A stretch of 64,000 bases of DNA. Origin: Salinivenus iranica (GTDB lineage: Bacteria; Bacteroidota; Rhodothermia; Rhodothermales; Salinibacteraceae). The DNA lies in contig NCRB01000003.1 of the NCBI GenBank assembly GCA_002894665.1, forward strand, positions 1 through 64,000. The letters run 5' to 3'. Position numbers and translations under genes: made by a program. Below the pieces are notes generated by a model. It had not been told where the DNA came from. It did no database searches and saw only the letters and a list, made by a program, of their open reading frames with translations. This document shows positions 53,421 to 61,440 of the stretch, in pieces. Every line of letters begins with the position of its first letter. Within the stretch, counting starts at the first letter, position 1.

Positions 53421-54812
53421 ATGTCTGATTCCTCCCCGTACGATGTGATTGTGCTCGGGGCCGGCCAGGGCGGGGGCCCGCTCGCCGGCACGGCCGCCAC
53501 CCACGGACACCGCACCGCCCTTGTGGAAGCCACACATGTGGGCGGCACCTGCGTGAACGAAGGCTGCACCCCCACCAAAACCATGATCGCCAGCGCCCGC
53601 GTGGCGCACCTCGCCCGTCGCGCCGCGGACTACGGCGTGGAGGTGGGGGACATCTCTGTGGATATGGAGACGGTGCGTCGGCGCAAGCGCGACATCGTGG
53701 AGTCCTTCCGATCGGGCAGCCGCAGCAGCGTTGAGGAGACCGACGGCCTCGACTTGATTGAGGGCACGGGCCACTTCGTGGACGAGCACACGGTCAAGGT
53801 GGGCCTCAACGACGGCGGCACCCGCACCCTCACGGCGGACCGTATCGTGATCGATACCGGGGCGCGTCCACTCATCCCGCCCATCGACGGCCTCGGCGAG
53901 GTGGACTTCCTCACGTCCACCTCCATCATGGAGCTGGGCGCGGTGCCCGACCATCTGTTGATTCTAGGCGGGGGCTACATCGGCCTGGAGTTCGGACAGA
54001 TGTTTCGGCGGTTTGGGGCCGAGGTGACGATCGTCGACCGGGGCGAGCACATCCTCGGGCGCGAGGACGCCGACGTCGCCGAGGCCCTGCAGGACATCCT
54101 GCGCGAGGACGGCCTCCGCATCCTCAACGAGACGAGCATGACGGCCGTGGAGGCGAGCGACGGGACCATCACAGCCCGCCTGGAGGGCGAGGACGCCCCG
54201 GCCCGGATAGACGGGGACGAGCTGCTGGTGGCCGTGGGCCGCCGCCCCAACACCGACGATCTGGGCCTCGACACTGCCGGGGTGGACACCGACGGCCGCG
54301 GCCACGTGCAGGTCAACAACCGCCTCGAAACGTCCGCCGACGGCGTCTACGCAATCGGCGACGTGACCGGCGGCCCGGCCTTCACGCACGTCTCCTACGA
54401 CGACTACCGCGTGCTGCGGGACAACTGGCTGCACGGGGCCGACCGCACGACCGACGAGCGGCTCGTGGCCTACACCCTCTTCACAGACCCGCAGCTTGGC
54501 CGCGTGGGCCTCACCGAGACGCAGGCCCGCGATCAGGGGCGCGCCATCGAGGTGGCGCAGATGCCGATGAGCCACGTGGCCCGGGCCCTGGAAGTCGACG
54601 AGACGCGCGGCCTGATGAAGGCCGTCGTCGACGCCGACACGAAGCAGCTCCTCGGCGCGGCCGTGCTGGGGGTCGAGGGCGGTGAGGTGATGTCCGTCCT
54701 CCAGACGGCCATGATGGGCGAGGTCCCCGTCACCCGCCTGAAAGAGGCCCCGTACGCCCACCCCACACTTGCGGAGTCGCTCAACAACTTGTTTGCCGGC
54801 ATTGAGTCGTAG
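53421..54812 (+). CDS. Pyridine nucleotide-disulfide oxidoreductase (dihydrolipoyl dehydrogenase/mercuric reductase-like)
   Basis: 463 residues. The FAD motif VLGAGQGGGPLAGTAATHG, the redox-active pair in GGTCVNEGCTPTKT, the NAD motif LLILGGGYIGLEFG, and the C-terminal dimerisation domain with HPTLAESLNN are all seen. The CVNEGC form is that of mercuric-reductase-like flavoproteins rather than of classic lipoamide dehydrogenase (CLNVGC). No second Cys pair for Hg at the C-terminus. Substrate unknown; general thiol or disulfide reduction is likely. Confidence 0.85.
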   Translation: MSDSSPYDVIVLGAGQGGGPLAGTAATHGHRTALVEATHVGGTCVNEGCTPTKTMIASARVAHLARRAADYGVEVGDISVDMETVRRRKRDIVESFRSGSRSSVEETDGLDLIEGTGHFVDEHTVKVGLNDGGTRTLTADRIVIDTGARPLIPPIDGLGEVDFLTSTSIMELGAVPDHLLILGGGYIGLEFGQMFRRFGAEVTIVDRGEHILGREDADVAEALQDILREDGLRILNETSMTAVEASDGTITARLEGEDAPARIDGDELLVAVGRRPNTDDLGLDTAGVDTDGRGHVQVNNRLETSADGVYAIGDVTGGPAFTHVSYDDYRVLRDNWLHGADRTTDERLVAYTLFTDPQLGRVGLTETQARDQGRAIEVAQMPMSHVARALEVDETRGLMKAVVDADTKQLLGAAVLGVEGGEVMSVLQTAMMGEVPVTRLKEAPYAHPTLAESLNNLFAGIES

Positions 54813-54873
54813 GGGGGCGCCTCAGGCCCAAGTGTTTCTTAGTCGATTTCCTTCCTTTCCGTGCCCACTCGCC

Positions 54874-55089
54874 ATGAAGTTGCCGCCGCCCTGTGACGAG
54901 GACCGTGGCCTGCTGGCCACCCGCACCGTGCCGGACGACGATACGCCGCGGGCGCTGCGCCACTACGAACGGGCCATCGAGGCGCTCGCGAACGCCACGT
55001 ACGACGGGCTGTCGTCGCCCGAACGGCGTCGATTGCTTGTGAACCTGTGCCGTGAAAAGCAGCGCCTCCACGAACAACGGCCGCAGTAG
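54874..55089 (+). CDS. Small acidic/basic helical protein, unknown
   Basis: 71 residues, probably two or three helices (ALRHYERAIEALANATY, then SPERRRLLVNLCREKQRLHE). No signal peptide and no known motif. It stands between the disulfide oxidoreductase and a lipoprotein on the same strand, with 61 and 36 bases of spacing, and may be co-transcribed. Composition fits a real gene but evidence is limited. Confidence 0.55.
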   Translation: MKLPPPCDEDRGLLATRTVPDDDTPRALRHYERAIEALANATYDGLSSPERRRLLVNLCREKQRLHEQRPQ

Positions 55090-55125
55090 ACGGTCGTCCC
55101 TTCCCTTCCAATTCCTGGTTCGATC

Positions 55126-56085
55126 ATGACTTTCGTTCTGCGTACGGCAACGTCAACTGGATCTGGTTGGTGGGGAGAGCTTGTCCCCCTTGTGGGGGCC
55201 CTGCTGCTGGTTGGGTGCGGGGGCGGAGCGTCCGACACCAACGCCGACGCCTCCGCGGCCCCGAACGTTGTGCCGGACAGCGTTGTGCAGCAGCGTGTGG
55301 CGGCGGCTCGCGAGCGCCTGACCCAGAACGACGGCGGACGGCGCGTGCTGCGGGCCATCGAGGCGCACGGCGGCCTGGCGGCCTGGTACCGGGCGCCGAC
55401 CAGCTCCTACGTCTGGGAATACGCCAATCAGGGGGCGGACCTCCACTTTGCGTCGTTCATGGTGGTGGACAACCATACGCGCCGGGCCTACCACGACCTG
55501 CTGCGAACTGGGGCGTACGAGGCCCCCCAGCCCGTAGACGCTGAGTTTGCGTGGACCGGCGATCGGGCCTGGATCGCGCCGCCCGACATTGAGCAGCCGA
55601 ACCCGCGCTTCTGGGCGCTCTCCGGCTTCTATTTCCAGCAGATCCCGTTCGTCTTTGCCGATCCGGGCGTCAACTACGACGCAGTGCCCGACGAGTCGAT
55701 CGACGGCACGCCGCACGACATGGTGCGCATCACCTTCGGCGACGACGTGGGCGACGCCCCGGACGATTCCTACACGCTTTATCTCGACAAGGAGACCGGC
55801 CGGGTCGATGCCATCCGCTACACCGTCACCTTCGGGCGCGACGTGGGGTCGGAGGCTGACCTGTCGGAGACCTTTTTCGACTACCAAGACTACGTGACGG
55901 TCGATCGCCTCACGGTCCCGACGCGGTTCGAGGGGTACGCGTATTCGGACGCGGAGGGCATCGGCGAGACGCGCACGAACTGGGCGGAGACCGACAGTAT
56001 GTCGTACCGCCGCTCGTTCGACGAGTCGCGCCTGACGCCGCCCGACACGGCCCGGTTCGTGCCGCTGCCGGGCGAGGAGAACTGA
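55126..56085 (+). CDS. DUF6503-like lipoprotein
   Basis: 319 residues with a lipobox LLVGC after a hydrophobic stretch (LVPLVGALLLVGC). The rest begins with RAIEAHGGLAAWYRAPTSSY and continues as a LolA/LppX-like half-barrel of long antiparallel strands (WALSGFYFQQIPFVFADPG, YTLYLDKETGRVDAIRYTV, VPTRFEGYAYSDAEG). The pattern AHGGLxxW is frequent in Bacteroidota envelope proteins of this type. Possibly binds lipid; not proved. Confidence 0.75.
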   Translation: MTFVLRTATSTGSGWWGELVPLVGALLLVGCGGGASDTNADASAAPNVVPDSVVQQRVAAARERLTQNDGGRRVLRAIEAHGGLAAWYRAPTSSYVWEYANQGADLHFASFMVVDNHTRRAYHDLLRTGAYEAPQPVDAEFAWTGDRAWIAPPDIEQPNPRFWALSGFYFQQIPFVFADPGVNYDAVPDESIDGTPHDMVRITFGDDVGDAPDDSYTLYLDKETGRVDAIRYTVTFGRDVGSEADLSETFFDYQDYVTVDRLTVPTRFEGYAYSDAEGIGETRTNWAETDSMSYRRSFDESRLTPPDTARFVPLPGEEN

Positions 56086-56112
56086 CGCCGTCCCGGCGGG
56101 CAACGGTCGGGC

Positions 56113-56787
56113 TCACGCGTAGCGTTGCTCCGCGACGGTGCGCAGCCGGTCGAGCACCGCGGCGGGGAGGCCCAGTCGCGACCGGTCCTCCGTGAGGCGC
56201 GCCGGGTCCCGGTGGCCGGCCGCGTAGCCGTTCGCGAGGGCCGCGGCGGCCGAGTCGGTACACGCGTCGGGGTCGGGGTAGAGGGCCTTGAAGGGGGCCA
56301 TCAAGGTCGAGTCGTGCCGGAGGGTGTGCTTCTGGTGATAGGGTTCGGCCCGGTAGAACGACGCCCCCTCGATAATCTCGGTGGTTAAGGCCCCGTCGTG
56401 CCGATCGGCCACGGCCTCTCGCGTACTCCGGGCCCGTTCGGCCTGCGCGTCGGTGGTGGGGAAGAGGGCGGGCTGGTACTGGCGCTTGAAGGGGGCGCGG
56501 GTGGGGGCGTGAGCCGTCCAGAAGAGACGGAGGAGGTCGTCGTAGGAGATCCGGTCGGGGTCAAACGCGACCCGCACCGTCTCAATGTGGTCGCCGATGG
56601 CCTTGTAGGTGGGCGCGTCCGTGGTGCCGCCCGCGTAGCCCACGCAGGTCCGCACGACCCCGTCGAGTGCGCCGAAGAGGGCATCCGGCCCCCAGAAGCA
56701 CCCCATCCCGAAGGCGGCGTAGGGCAGGTCGGTTGGGGCCGCCCGGTCCATGGGCGGAACGGCGAGGTCGGCGGTCGGGTCGGGCAT
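56113..56787 (-). CDS. msrA: Peptide methionine sulfoxide reductase MsrA
   Basis: 224 residues from ATG 56787 (an upstream TTG at 56796 is less likely). The catalytic Cys is in FGMGCFWGPDALFG, then CVGYAGGTTDAPTYKAIGDH and FWTAHAPT. It reduces S-methionine sulfoxide in damaged proteins. It lies 40 bases after msrB on the same strand, so the two repair enzymes for the S and R epimers form a unit. Confidence 0.95.
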   Translation of the reverse strand: MPDPTADLAVPPMDRAAPTDLPYAAFGMGCFWGPDALFGALDGVVRTCVGYAGGTTDAPTYKAIGDHIETVRVAFDPDRISYDDLLRLFWTAHAPTRAPFKRQYQPALFPTTDAQAERARSTREAVADRHDGALTTEIIEGASFYRAEPYHQKHTLRHDSTLMAPFKALYPDPDACTDSAAAALANGYAAGHRDPARLTEDRSRLGLPAAVLDRLRTVAEQRYA

Positions 56788-56827
56788 GGAGGGCAAATGG
56801 AGCAGGAACGGGGGGCGCGAGGGGCGA

Positions 56828-57253
56828 CTACGTGTCCGACGCGTCCGCCTCCGCGTCGAAGTCGAGGGCGGCAGAGTTGATGCAGTAGCGCTTGCCGGTG
56901 GGGGCGGGCCCGTCCTCGAACAGGTGTCCCAGGTGCGCCCCGCACTCCGCGCAGACGACCTCCGTGCGTCGCATGCCGTGGCTATGGTCAGCGCGGAGCT
57001 CCACGTGACCTTGGTCCACCACGTCGTAGAAGCTGGGCCAGCCGGAGCCGGACTCGAATTTGGTGTCGGAGTCGAACAGCTCGGCCCCGCAGACGACGCA
57101 CGCGTAGGTGCCGTCGGCCTTGTGGTCCCAGTACCGCCCGGTAAAGGCCCGCTCGGTCCCGGCCTCCTGGGTGACGTGGTATTCCTCGTCGCTCAGGCGC
57201 TTCTTCAGTTCGTCGTCGGAGGGGCGGGTGGTCTTGGGAGCGTCGGAAGGCAT
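56828..57253 (-). CDS. msrB: Peptide methionine sulfoxide reductase MsrB
   Basis: 141 residues from ATG 57253. Two zinc-binding CxxC pairs (CVVCGAELF and [10 protein letters not shown]) and the catalytic Cys in [11 protein letters not shown] are present; the core [14 protein letters not shown] is invariant in the family. It reduces R-methionine sulfoxide. The open frame extends upstream but that part is Arg/Cys-rich and unrelated. Followed by msrA. Confidence 0.96.
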   Translation of the reverse strand: MPSDAPKTTRPSDDELKKRLSDEEYHVTQEAGTERAFTGRYWDHKADGTYACVVCGAELFDSDTKFESGSGWPSFYDVVDQGHVELRADHSHGMRRTEVVCAECGAHLGHLFEDGPAPTGKRYCINSAALDFDAEADASDT

Positions 57254-57380
57254 GGCGGGAGTGGGGCGTGAATCAGACGGCAACGGACATATACGGACGC
57301 AGACGGCCCGGCGTCGTTTCTGCGCGGCACAGATGTTACGGGCGCGGTGCGGTTGGGGACAGAAAGAAAGACGTCTACAA

Positions 57381-57418
57381 AAAAAGAACGCCGGTGCCCG
57401 CAACGGGACACCGGCGTT
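57381..57418 (-). terminator. Intrinsic terminator after the AhpD-like gene
   Basis: AACGCCGGTG (57387-57396) and CACCGGCGTT (57409-57418) form a 10-bp stem, with a CCCG/CGGG inner helix. An A-run (57379-57385) gives T residues after the stem on the minus strand. It lies about 60 bases beyond the AhpD-like stop and before msrB, so it separates the two units. Confidence 0.85.
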
Positions 57419-57479
57419 TGTGCTGGTGGGGGGCCGCACGTACTGCCGACCCATCCTTGAAGGTTACTGCTGAAAAAGG

Positions 57480-58007
57480 TTACTGCTGAAACACGTCGTC
57501 GACCTCGGTGCCAGCGATGTGGTTCACGTAGTTGCTGATGGTCTTGAGGCCAACCAGCGTGATGATCTCGTAGAGCTCGGGGCGCTCCAGGCCGAGGTCG
57601 GCAAACTCCGACTCGTCGGCATTGGAGAGCCAGCCGCGCTTGCCGAGGATGCGCCGGGTGGCGCGCACAAGACTCTTCAGGCGACGGTCGGAGGGAAGTC
57701 CCCCCTCATTGATTGTGGCAATCACGTCGGGGTCGAGGCCCGCCTGCTGGCCGGCGGCCGCGTGGGCCTTTGTGCAGTAGTGGCAGTCGTTGTAGCTGGA
57801 GACCGCGAGGATGACCGCCTGCTGCTCGGCGGGGGAGAGTGTGCCGGTTTCTTCTATGAGGCCGTTGCCGGTCAGGTAGGCGTCGGCCGCGGCGGGGTTT
57901 TCCCCGGCGAGCTCCTTCACGAGGTTGGGCACAAAGCCGAAGGCCTGCTCGGATTTCTCGTGCACCTGCTGCTCGTAGTCGGTCTGGTTGGCGGTGGTCG
58001 TAGCCAT
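57480..58007 (-). CDS. AhpD-like/carboxymuconolactone decarboxylase-family protein
   Basis: 175 residues, all-helical, with the CxxC pair in the family motif SSYNDCHYCTKAHAAAGQ, as in AhpD and related peroxidase-linked disulfide proteins. It probably works as a thiol-based peroxidase or a reductant partner. It has its own operator-like palindrome upstream (58090-58107), matching the one of the TetR gene next door. ATG 58007. Confidence 0.88.
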   Translation of the reverse strand: MATTTANQTDYEQQVHEKSEQAFGFVPNLVKELAGENPAAADAYLTGNGLIEETGTLSPAEQQAVILAVSSYNDCHYCTKAHAAAGQQAGLDPDVIATINEGGLPSDRRLKSLVRATRRILGKRGWLSNADESEFADLGLERPELYEIITLVGLKTISNYVNHIAGTEVDDVFQQ

Positions 58008-58089
58008 AGGAGGAGAAAAGTGGGTGGTTCGAGTGAGTGCGAAGCGGAGCGGGCGGCCTCGGCGCCTCCGATGCCGCTGCCCTTTTTCT

Positions 58090-58107
58090 ACTTATCAGTA
58101 GGTAAGT
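58090..58107. promoter_or_regulatory. TetR-type operator upstream of the AhpD-like gene
   Basis: ACTTATCAGTAGGTAAGT is an 18-base near-palindrome (arms ACTTATC and GGTAAGT, one mismatch). Its core CTTATCAGTAGGTAAG matches the site 58766-58781 in 13 of 16 positions, so both are probably bound by the TetR protein encoded between them. It lies 83 bases before the AhpD-like ATG. Confidence 0.7.
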
Positions 58108-58163
58108 CACAGAGTCCGTTACATCCGGTTCCGGCTCCTCTTGTGATTGGGGGGGCGACCGCG

Positions 58164-58754
58164 TTACGCAGCGATTATATTGATGAGCCGGTGGAGGGTG
58201 GTGCGATAGGCCGCGGGGTCGCGGGCGGGAAGGGTCAGCATGGCGCCTTCGATGGTGGCGAGGAGCAGGTGGGCCACCTGCCGAGGCGAGTCGTAGCCCT
58301 CAAGGCCCGCGCCGTCGTCGTACTCCTCCGCGATAATCTGGGTGAGCCAGTCCACCTGATCCGCGAAAAAGGCGCGCACCTCGGCCCGTACGCCGTCCGG
58401 CAGCGTCGATGCGTCGGACGACAGGATCCCGCAGAGACACACGCCGCCGGCCTCCAGCACGCCGGCGTACCCCTCCACGTACTGTTCCAGCCGCGCGCGA
58501 AGCGTGGACTCGTCCCTGTAGATGGCGGCCCGTTGCGCCTCGTTTTCCTCCCGGTAGCGCGTCACCAGCGCCTCGCCGAGGTCGGCCTTCGAGGGAAAGT
58601 GGTAGTGGATGGCGGTCGTGGTAAGGTCGAGCGCGTCGGCGAGGTCGCCGTAGCTGACGGCGTTGTAGCCGCAGCGCTGGATCCGTTCCTGGGCACAGTC
58701 GAGGATGCGGTCGGCGGTGTCGGACCGGTCGGTCGTCGCTGTGTCGGGGGGCAC
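58164..58754 (-). CDS. TetR-family transcriptional regulator
   Basis: 196 residues, GTG start at 58754. The N-terminal TetR helix-turn-helix shows ADRILDCAQERIQRCGYNAV, then YGDLADALDLTTTAIHYHF and PSKADLGEALV. The C-terminal ligand domain has GGVCLCGILSSDA, as in the AcrR/QacR and YcdC-like groups. It is flanked by two copies of a matching palindrome (58090 and 58766), so it likely represses the AhpD-like gene and itself. Confidence 0.93.
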   Translation of the reverse strand: MPPDTATTDRSDTADRILDCAQERIQRCGYNAVSYGDLADALDLTTTAIHYHFPSKADLGEALVTRYREENEAQRAAIYRDESTLRARLEQYVEGYAGVLEAGGVCLCGILSSDASTLPDGVRAEVRAFFADQVDWLTQIIAEEYDDGAGLEGYDSPRQVAHLLLATIEGAMLTLPARDPAAYRTTLHRLINIIAA

Positions 58755-58765
58755 GGGGACGTCTC

Positions 58766-58781
58766 CTTACTGATTGATAAG
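58766..58781. promoter_or_regulatory. TetR-type operator before the tetR gene
   Basis: CTTACTGATTGATAAG, whose reverse complement is CTTATCAATCAGTAAG, a near-palindrome. It matches CTTATCAGTAGGTAAG at 58091-58106 in 13 of 16 positions. It lies 11 bases before the tetR GTG, so binding would block translation-initiation-proximal transcription and give self-repression. Confidence 0.7.
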
Positions 58782-58873
58782 TGGGCGGGTGCCCTCAATT
58801 ATCAAGAGGGAATCAGGTTCCGTCCACGCGCCCCGTGGAAGCAGTGCCGGGCCCGTAGTCGCGGCGCTCGGCG

Positions 58874-59632
58874 CTACCGATGCTCCGGGTTGGGGTGGTC
58901 GAAGCGGCAGCCGGCCTCCCACTCGGATCGCTGGTTGCCGTGGGCGGGCACGTCGCCGGCCTCGTGCAGCTGGTGGGCCGTGTGCATCAGGTTCCAGGTC
59001 ATGAACGTGGTGTTGCGCTGCGTGAAGTCGTTGTCGAACCCGACGCGCGAGCCGTCCTCACGCTCGTCGCCGTAGCTGGGGCCGGGCCCGGCCTCGCCGA
59101 TCCAGCCGGCGTCGGCCTGGGGCGGAATCGTGTAGCCGAGGTGCTGCAGCGCGTAGAGAATGCCCATTGAGCAGTGCTTGATGCCGTCCTCGTTGCCGGT
59201 GATGAGGCAGCCGCCGGCGCGGCCGTAGTAGGCGTACTGCCCCTTGTCGTTGAGGTCCGAGGAGTTGGCGTAGAGCCGTTCGATCACCTGCTGGCAGACG
59301 GACGATTTTTCGCCGAGCCAGATGGGGGAGCCGAGGACCAGGATGTTGGCGTCGAGGACCTTCTGGTACAGGGCGGGCCAGTCGTCGGCGTCGAAGCCGT
59401 GCTCGGTCATGTCGCCGTAGACGCCGGGCGCGAGGTCAAGGTCGACGGGCCGCACGATCTCGACGTCGACGTCGTTCTCCTCCATGATGGTGGCGGAGAC
59501 GTCGATCAGGTCGCGGGTGTGGGAGGGCTGCGGCGACGGTTTGAGCGTACAGTTGAGGAAGAGCGCACTCAGGTCGCTGTAGTCGTACGGATTTGCGTCG
59601 CAGAGCTGCTGTTGTTTTTCGGTCAGAGACAT
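58874..59632 (-). CDS. Flavodoxin-fold NAD(P)H-dependent FMN reductase family protein
   Basis: 252 residues. The flavodoxin-like core shows SALFLNCTLKPSPQPSHTRD (phosphate-binding loop), ANILVLGSPIWLGEKSSVCQ, and GGCLITGNEDGIKHCSMGIL, as in WrbA/NfnB-like multimeric flavodoxin WrbA families. Possibly a quinone or flavin reductase linked to the neighbouring redox genes. A heptamer tandem repeat lies just before its ATG (59632). Confidence 0.82.
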   Translation of the reverse strand: MSLTEKQQQLCDANPYDYSDLSALFLNCTLKPSPQPSHTRDLIDVSATIMEENDVDVEIVRPVDLDLAPGVYGDMTEHGFDADDWPALYQKVLDANILVLGSPIWLGEKSSVCQQVIERLYANSSDLNDKGQYAYYGRAGGCLITGNEDGIKHCSMGILYALQHLGYTIPPQADAGWIGEAGPGPSYGDEREDGSRVGFDNDFTQRNTTFMTWNLMHTAHQLHEAGDVPAHGNQRSEWEAGCRFDHPNPEHR

Positions 59633-59636
59633 GAGG

Positions 59637-59741
59637 GTTGAAGGGTAGGAGGTGGAAGGTGGAAGGTGGAAGGTGGAAGGTTGAAGGTTGAAGGTGGAAG
59701 GTTGAAGGTTGAAGGTGGAAGGTTGAAGGTTGAAGGTGGAG
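59637..59741 (-). repeat. Tandem heptamer repeat before the flavodoxin-fold gene
   Basis: From 59651 to 59741 the plus strand has 13 head-to-tail copies of GGTGGAA or GGTTGAA; a weaker copy precedes them. On the gene's strand these read TTCCACC and TTCAACC. The array fills almost the whole 117-base gap between the amidotransferase stop and the flavodoxin-fold start. The TTCAACC unit is the same as in the array before zwf (48946-49030). Confidence 0.85.
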
Positions 59742-59749
59742 AGGGAGGG

Positions 59750-60622
59750 TTACGCGTTGAGGGGTTCGACGTGGAGGCGGGCGGCGGGGCCGGCGGAGAA
59801 GACCGAGCCGTTCGGCACCTCGGTCCAGTCCTCGTCCGTAATCCGCTCGGAGGCGAGGGCGACGGCGCGGTAGGACGCCCCCTCGGGCGGGTGGGCGTGC
59901 TTCGTGCCGCACACCGAGCAGGCGGGCGCGTGGTCGCGCTCGCGGGCCCAGAGGGTGCGATTGAGGCGCGAACCGCCGAGGGCCGTGCCGTCGGTCCACA
60001 GCAGGTTGAGGCCGAGGATGCCCTCGAGTTCGTCGTGGGACAGCGAGCGGAGATCGCCGTTCACCGGGGCCACCTCCGCCGCGGGGGCGGCCTCGTGGGT
60101 CCACTCCTGTAGGAGGCGGAGGGCCTGGCGCGTCACGTCGTACAGGGGGGCATCGGGCTGCTCGTCGCGCAGTTGCAGGAGGAGGGCGAAGATGTGCTCA
60201 CTGTCGGTGGAGCCCTGTACGACGCCGCGGTGCGTGTCGTCGAGGCGGTTGAGGAGGCGGGGCCGCACCTGGTCGAAGGCGGGGACATGGCCGTTGTGGA
60301 TGAGCAGGGCGTTGCGGTGCCGAAAGGGGTGCGTATTGGCGTGGTCGGGGTCGCCGACCGTGGCGCGGCGGACGTGGGCGAGCAGCGTGGTGCCTTTCGT
60401 CTCCAGGGCGTTCTCGCGGTAGTCAGTGCTTTCGTCGGCGGGCCTCACCTGTCGGAAGCAGGTGGTTGTGCCGTTCCGGACGTGCCCCAGGCCCCAGCCG
60501 TGGGGGTTCGATAGGCCGCGCTCGTCCTTCCGGCTCTGCTCGATGAGGGAGTTTTGGGCGTCGAGGAGCTCGCAGGCGGCGTGCGTGGGGTGGGTGGCCT
60601 GGAGGCCGTAGAGACGGCACAT
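59750..60622 (-). CDS. Class II glutamine amidotransferase (YafJ/EgtC-like)
   Basis: 290 residues beginning MCRLYG, with the N-terminal nucleophile Cys2. NPHGWGLGHV, TLLAHVRRATVG, THPFRHRNALLIHNGHV and STDSEHIFALLLQL are the motifs of stand-alone class II amidotransferases. They remove the amide of glutamine or a gamma-glutamyl compound; some act in ergothioneine-type or other pathways. No synthase gene is adjacent. ATG 60622 fixes the Cys at position 2. Confidence 0.9.
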   Translation of the reverse strand: MCRLYGLQATHPTHAACELLDAQNSLIEQSRKDERGLSNPHGWGLGHVRNGTTTCFRQVRPADESTDYRENALETKGTTLLAHVRRATVGDPDHANTHPFRHRNALLIHNGHVPAFDQVRPRLLNRLDDTHRGVVQGSTDSEHIFALLLQLRDEQPDAPLYDVTRQALRLLQEWTHEAAPAAEVAPVNGDLRSLSHDELEGILGLNLLWTDGTALGGSRLNRTLWARERDHAPACSVCGTKHAHPPEGASYRAVALASERITDEDWTEVPNGSVFSAGPAARLHVEPLNA

Positions 60623-60792
60623 GGAGCGGGAGGAATTGAGGAAAGAGTGTGGCGCACAACGAATCCGAGCGTTCTGGGCGACGAACGCTCCGAGGGGCAT
60701 TGGGTGAGGCCGTGCGAGGGAGCGTTACGAAGGCGTGGGGGAGGACGGATGCGTCGTTCAACAAAGATTAATGGGAACCGATCATCCCGTGG

Positions 60793-61341
60793 ATGAGCAC
60801 GACGTTAGACAGTTCACGTTTTCACCTTTGCCCCTGCGCAATGGCAACGACCTCCGTCCGCCATTCGACCGCCGTGTGGCACCAGGTCCTCGTCCTGGTC
60901 CTGGCCCTCGGCGTGGGGCTGCAGGGCGTGCCCATTCAGTCGCTGGTGCAGGCGGTTGCCCCCTCCACCTGCGTCTGTGCAGAGCAGGGCTATTGCCCCC
61001 GCAATCCGGACGGCGACTGCGCGTGTTCCCAACACGGTCACGGCCATCACGGATCGGAATCCCACGCGTCCGCCGGGCACGGGTCGTCCTCGCATTCCTC
61101 CACCAATGCCTTGTCGAAATCGTCCGCGCCCGACGGCAGCCAGCTCGTCCTCCGTTCCTGCGACACGGCGGGGCCGGACGCGCGCGCCGGGCTCGCGGCC
61201 ACCAAATGGTTCGTGCCCCGCACCGAACGTGCGCTCCGGCCGCCTGTCGTCGAGAGGGAACGATCGGCGACGGCCGAGGCCTGGGCCCCACAGCGCGTGG
61301 GGGACGACATCTTTCATCCGCCGCGGTCCCGATCGGTGTAA
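60793..61341 (+). CDS. Small secreted Cys/His-rich protein before a copper-type receptor
   Basis: 182 residues from ATG 60793 (an ATG at 60841 gives 166). A hydrophobic segment (VLVLVLALGVGLQGVPIQSL) is followed by a short Cys cluster (STCVCAEQGYCPRNPDGDCACS) trimmed here to its Cys pattern C-C...C...C-C, and a His/Ser-rich stretch (HGHGHHGSESHASAGHGSSS). Such clusters bind metals. It is followed by a TonB receptor 99 bases later on the same strand. Family unknown. Confidence 0.65.
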   Translation: MSTTLDSSRFHLCPCAMATTSVRHSTAVWHQVLVLVLALGVGLQGVPIQSLVQAVAPSTCVCAEQGYCPRNPDGDCACSQHGHGHHGSESHASAGHGSSSHSSTNALSKSSAPDGSQLVLRSCDTAGPDARAGLAATKWFVPRTERALRPPVVERERSATAEAWAPQRVGDDIFHPPRSRSV

Positions 61342-61427
61342 GCCCCGGCTGGTCCCGCCGGGCCTGTCTGCCCGATCGGTAGTTGACCTGCACGCCCCCT
61401 GGGGACCCGTGTAGGTCGCCCCTACGA

Positions 61428-61440
61428 TGGAGGATGATCT
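61428..61440 (+). promoter_or_regulatory. Shine-Dalgarno site of the copper-type receptor gene
   Basis: GGAGGA at 61429-61434 lies seven bases before the ATG at 61441, a good Shine-Dalgarno match. Most genes of this window show no such site, so it both fixes the start and suggests stronger initiation of this gene. Confidence 0.6.
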
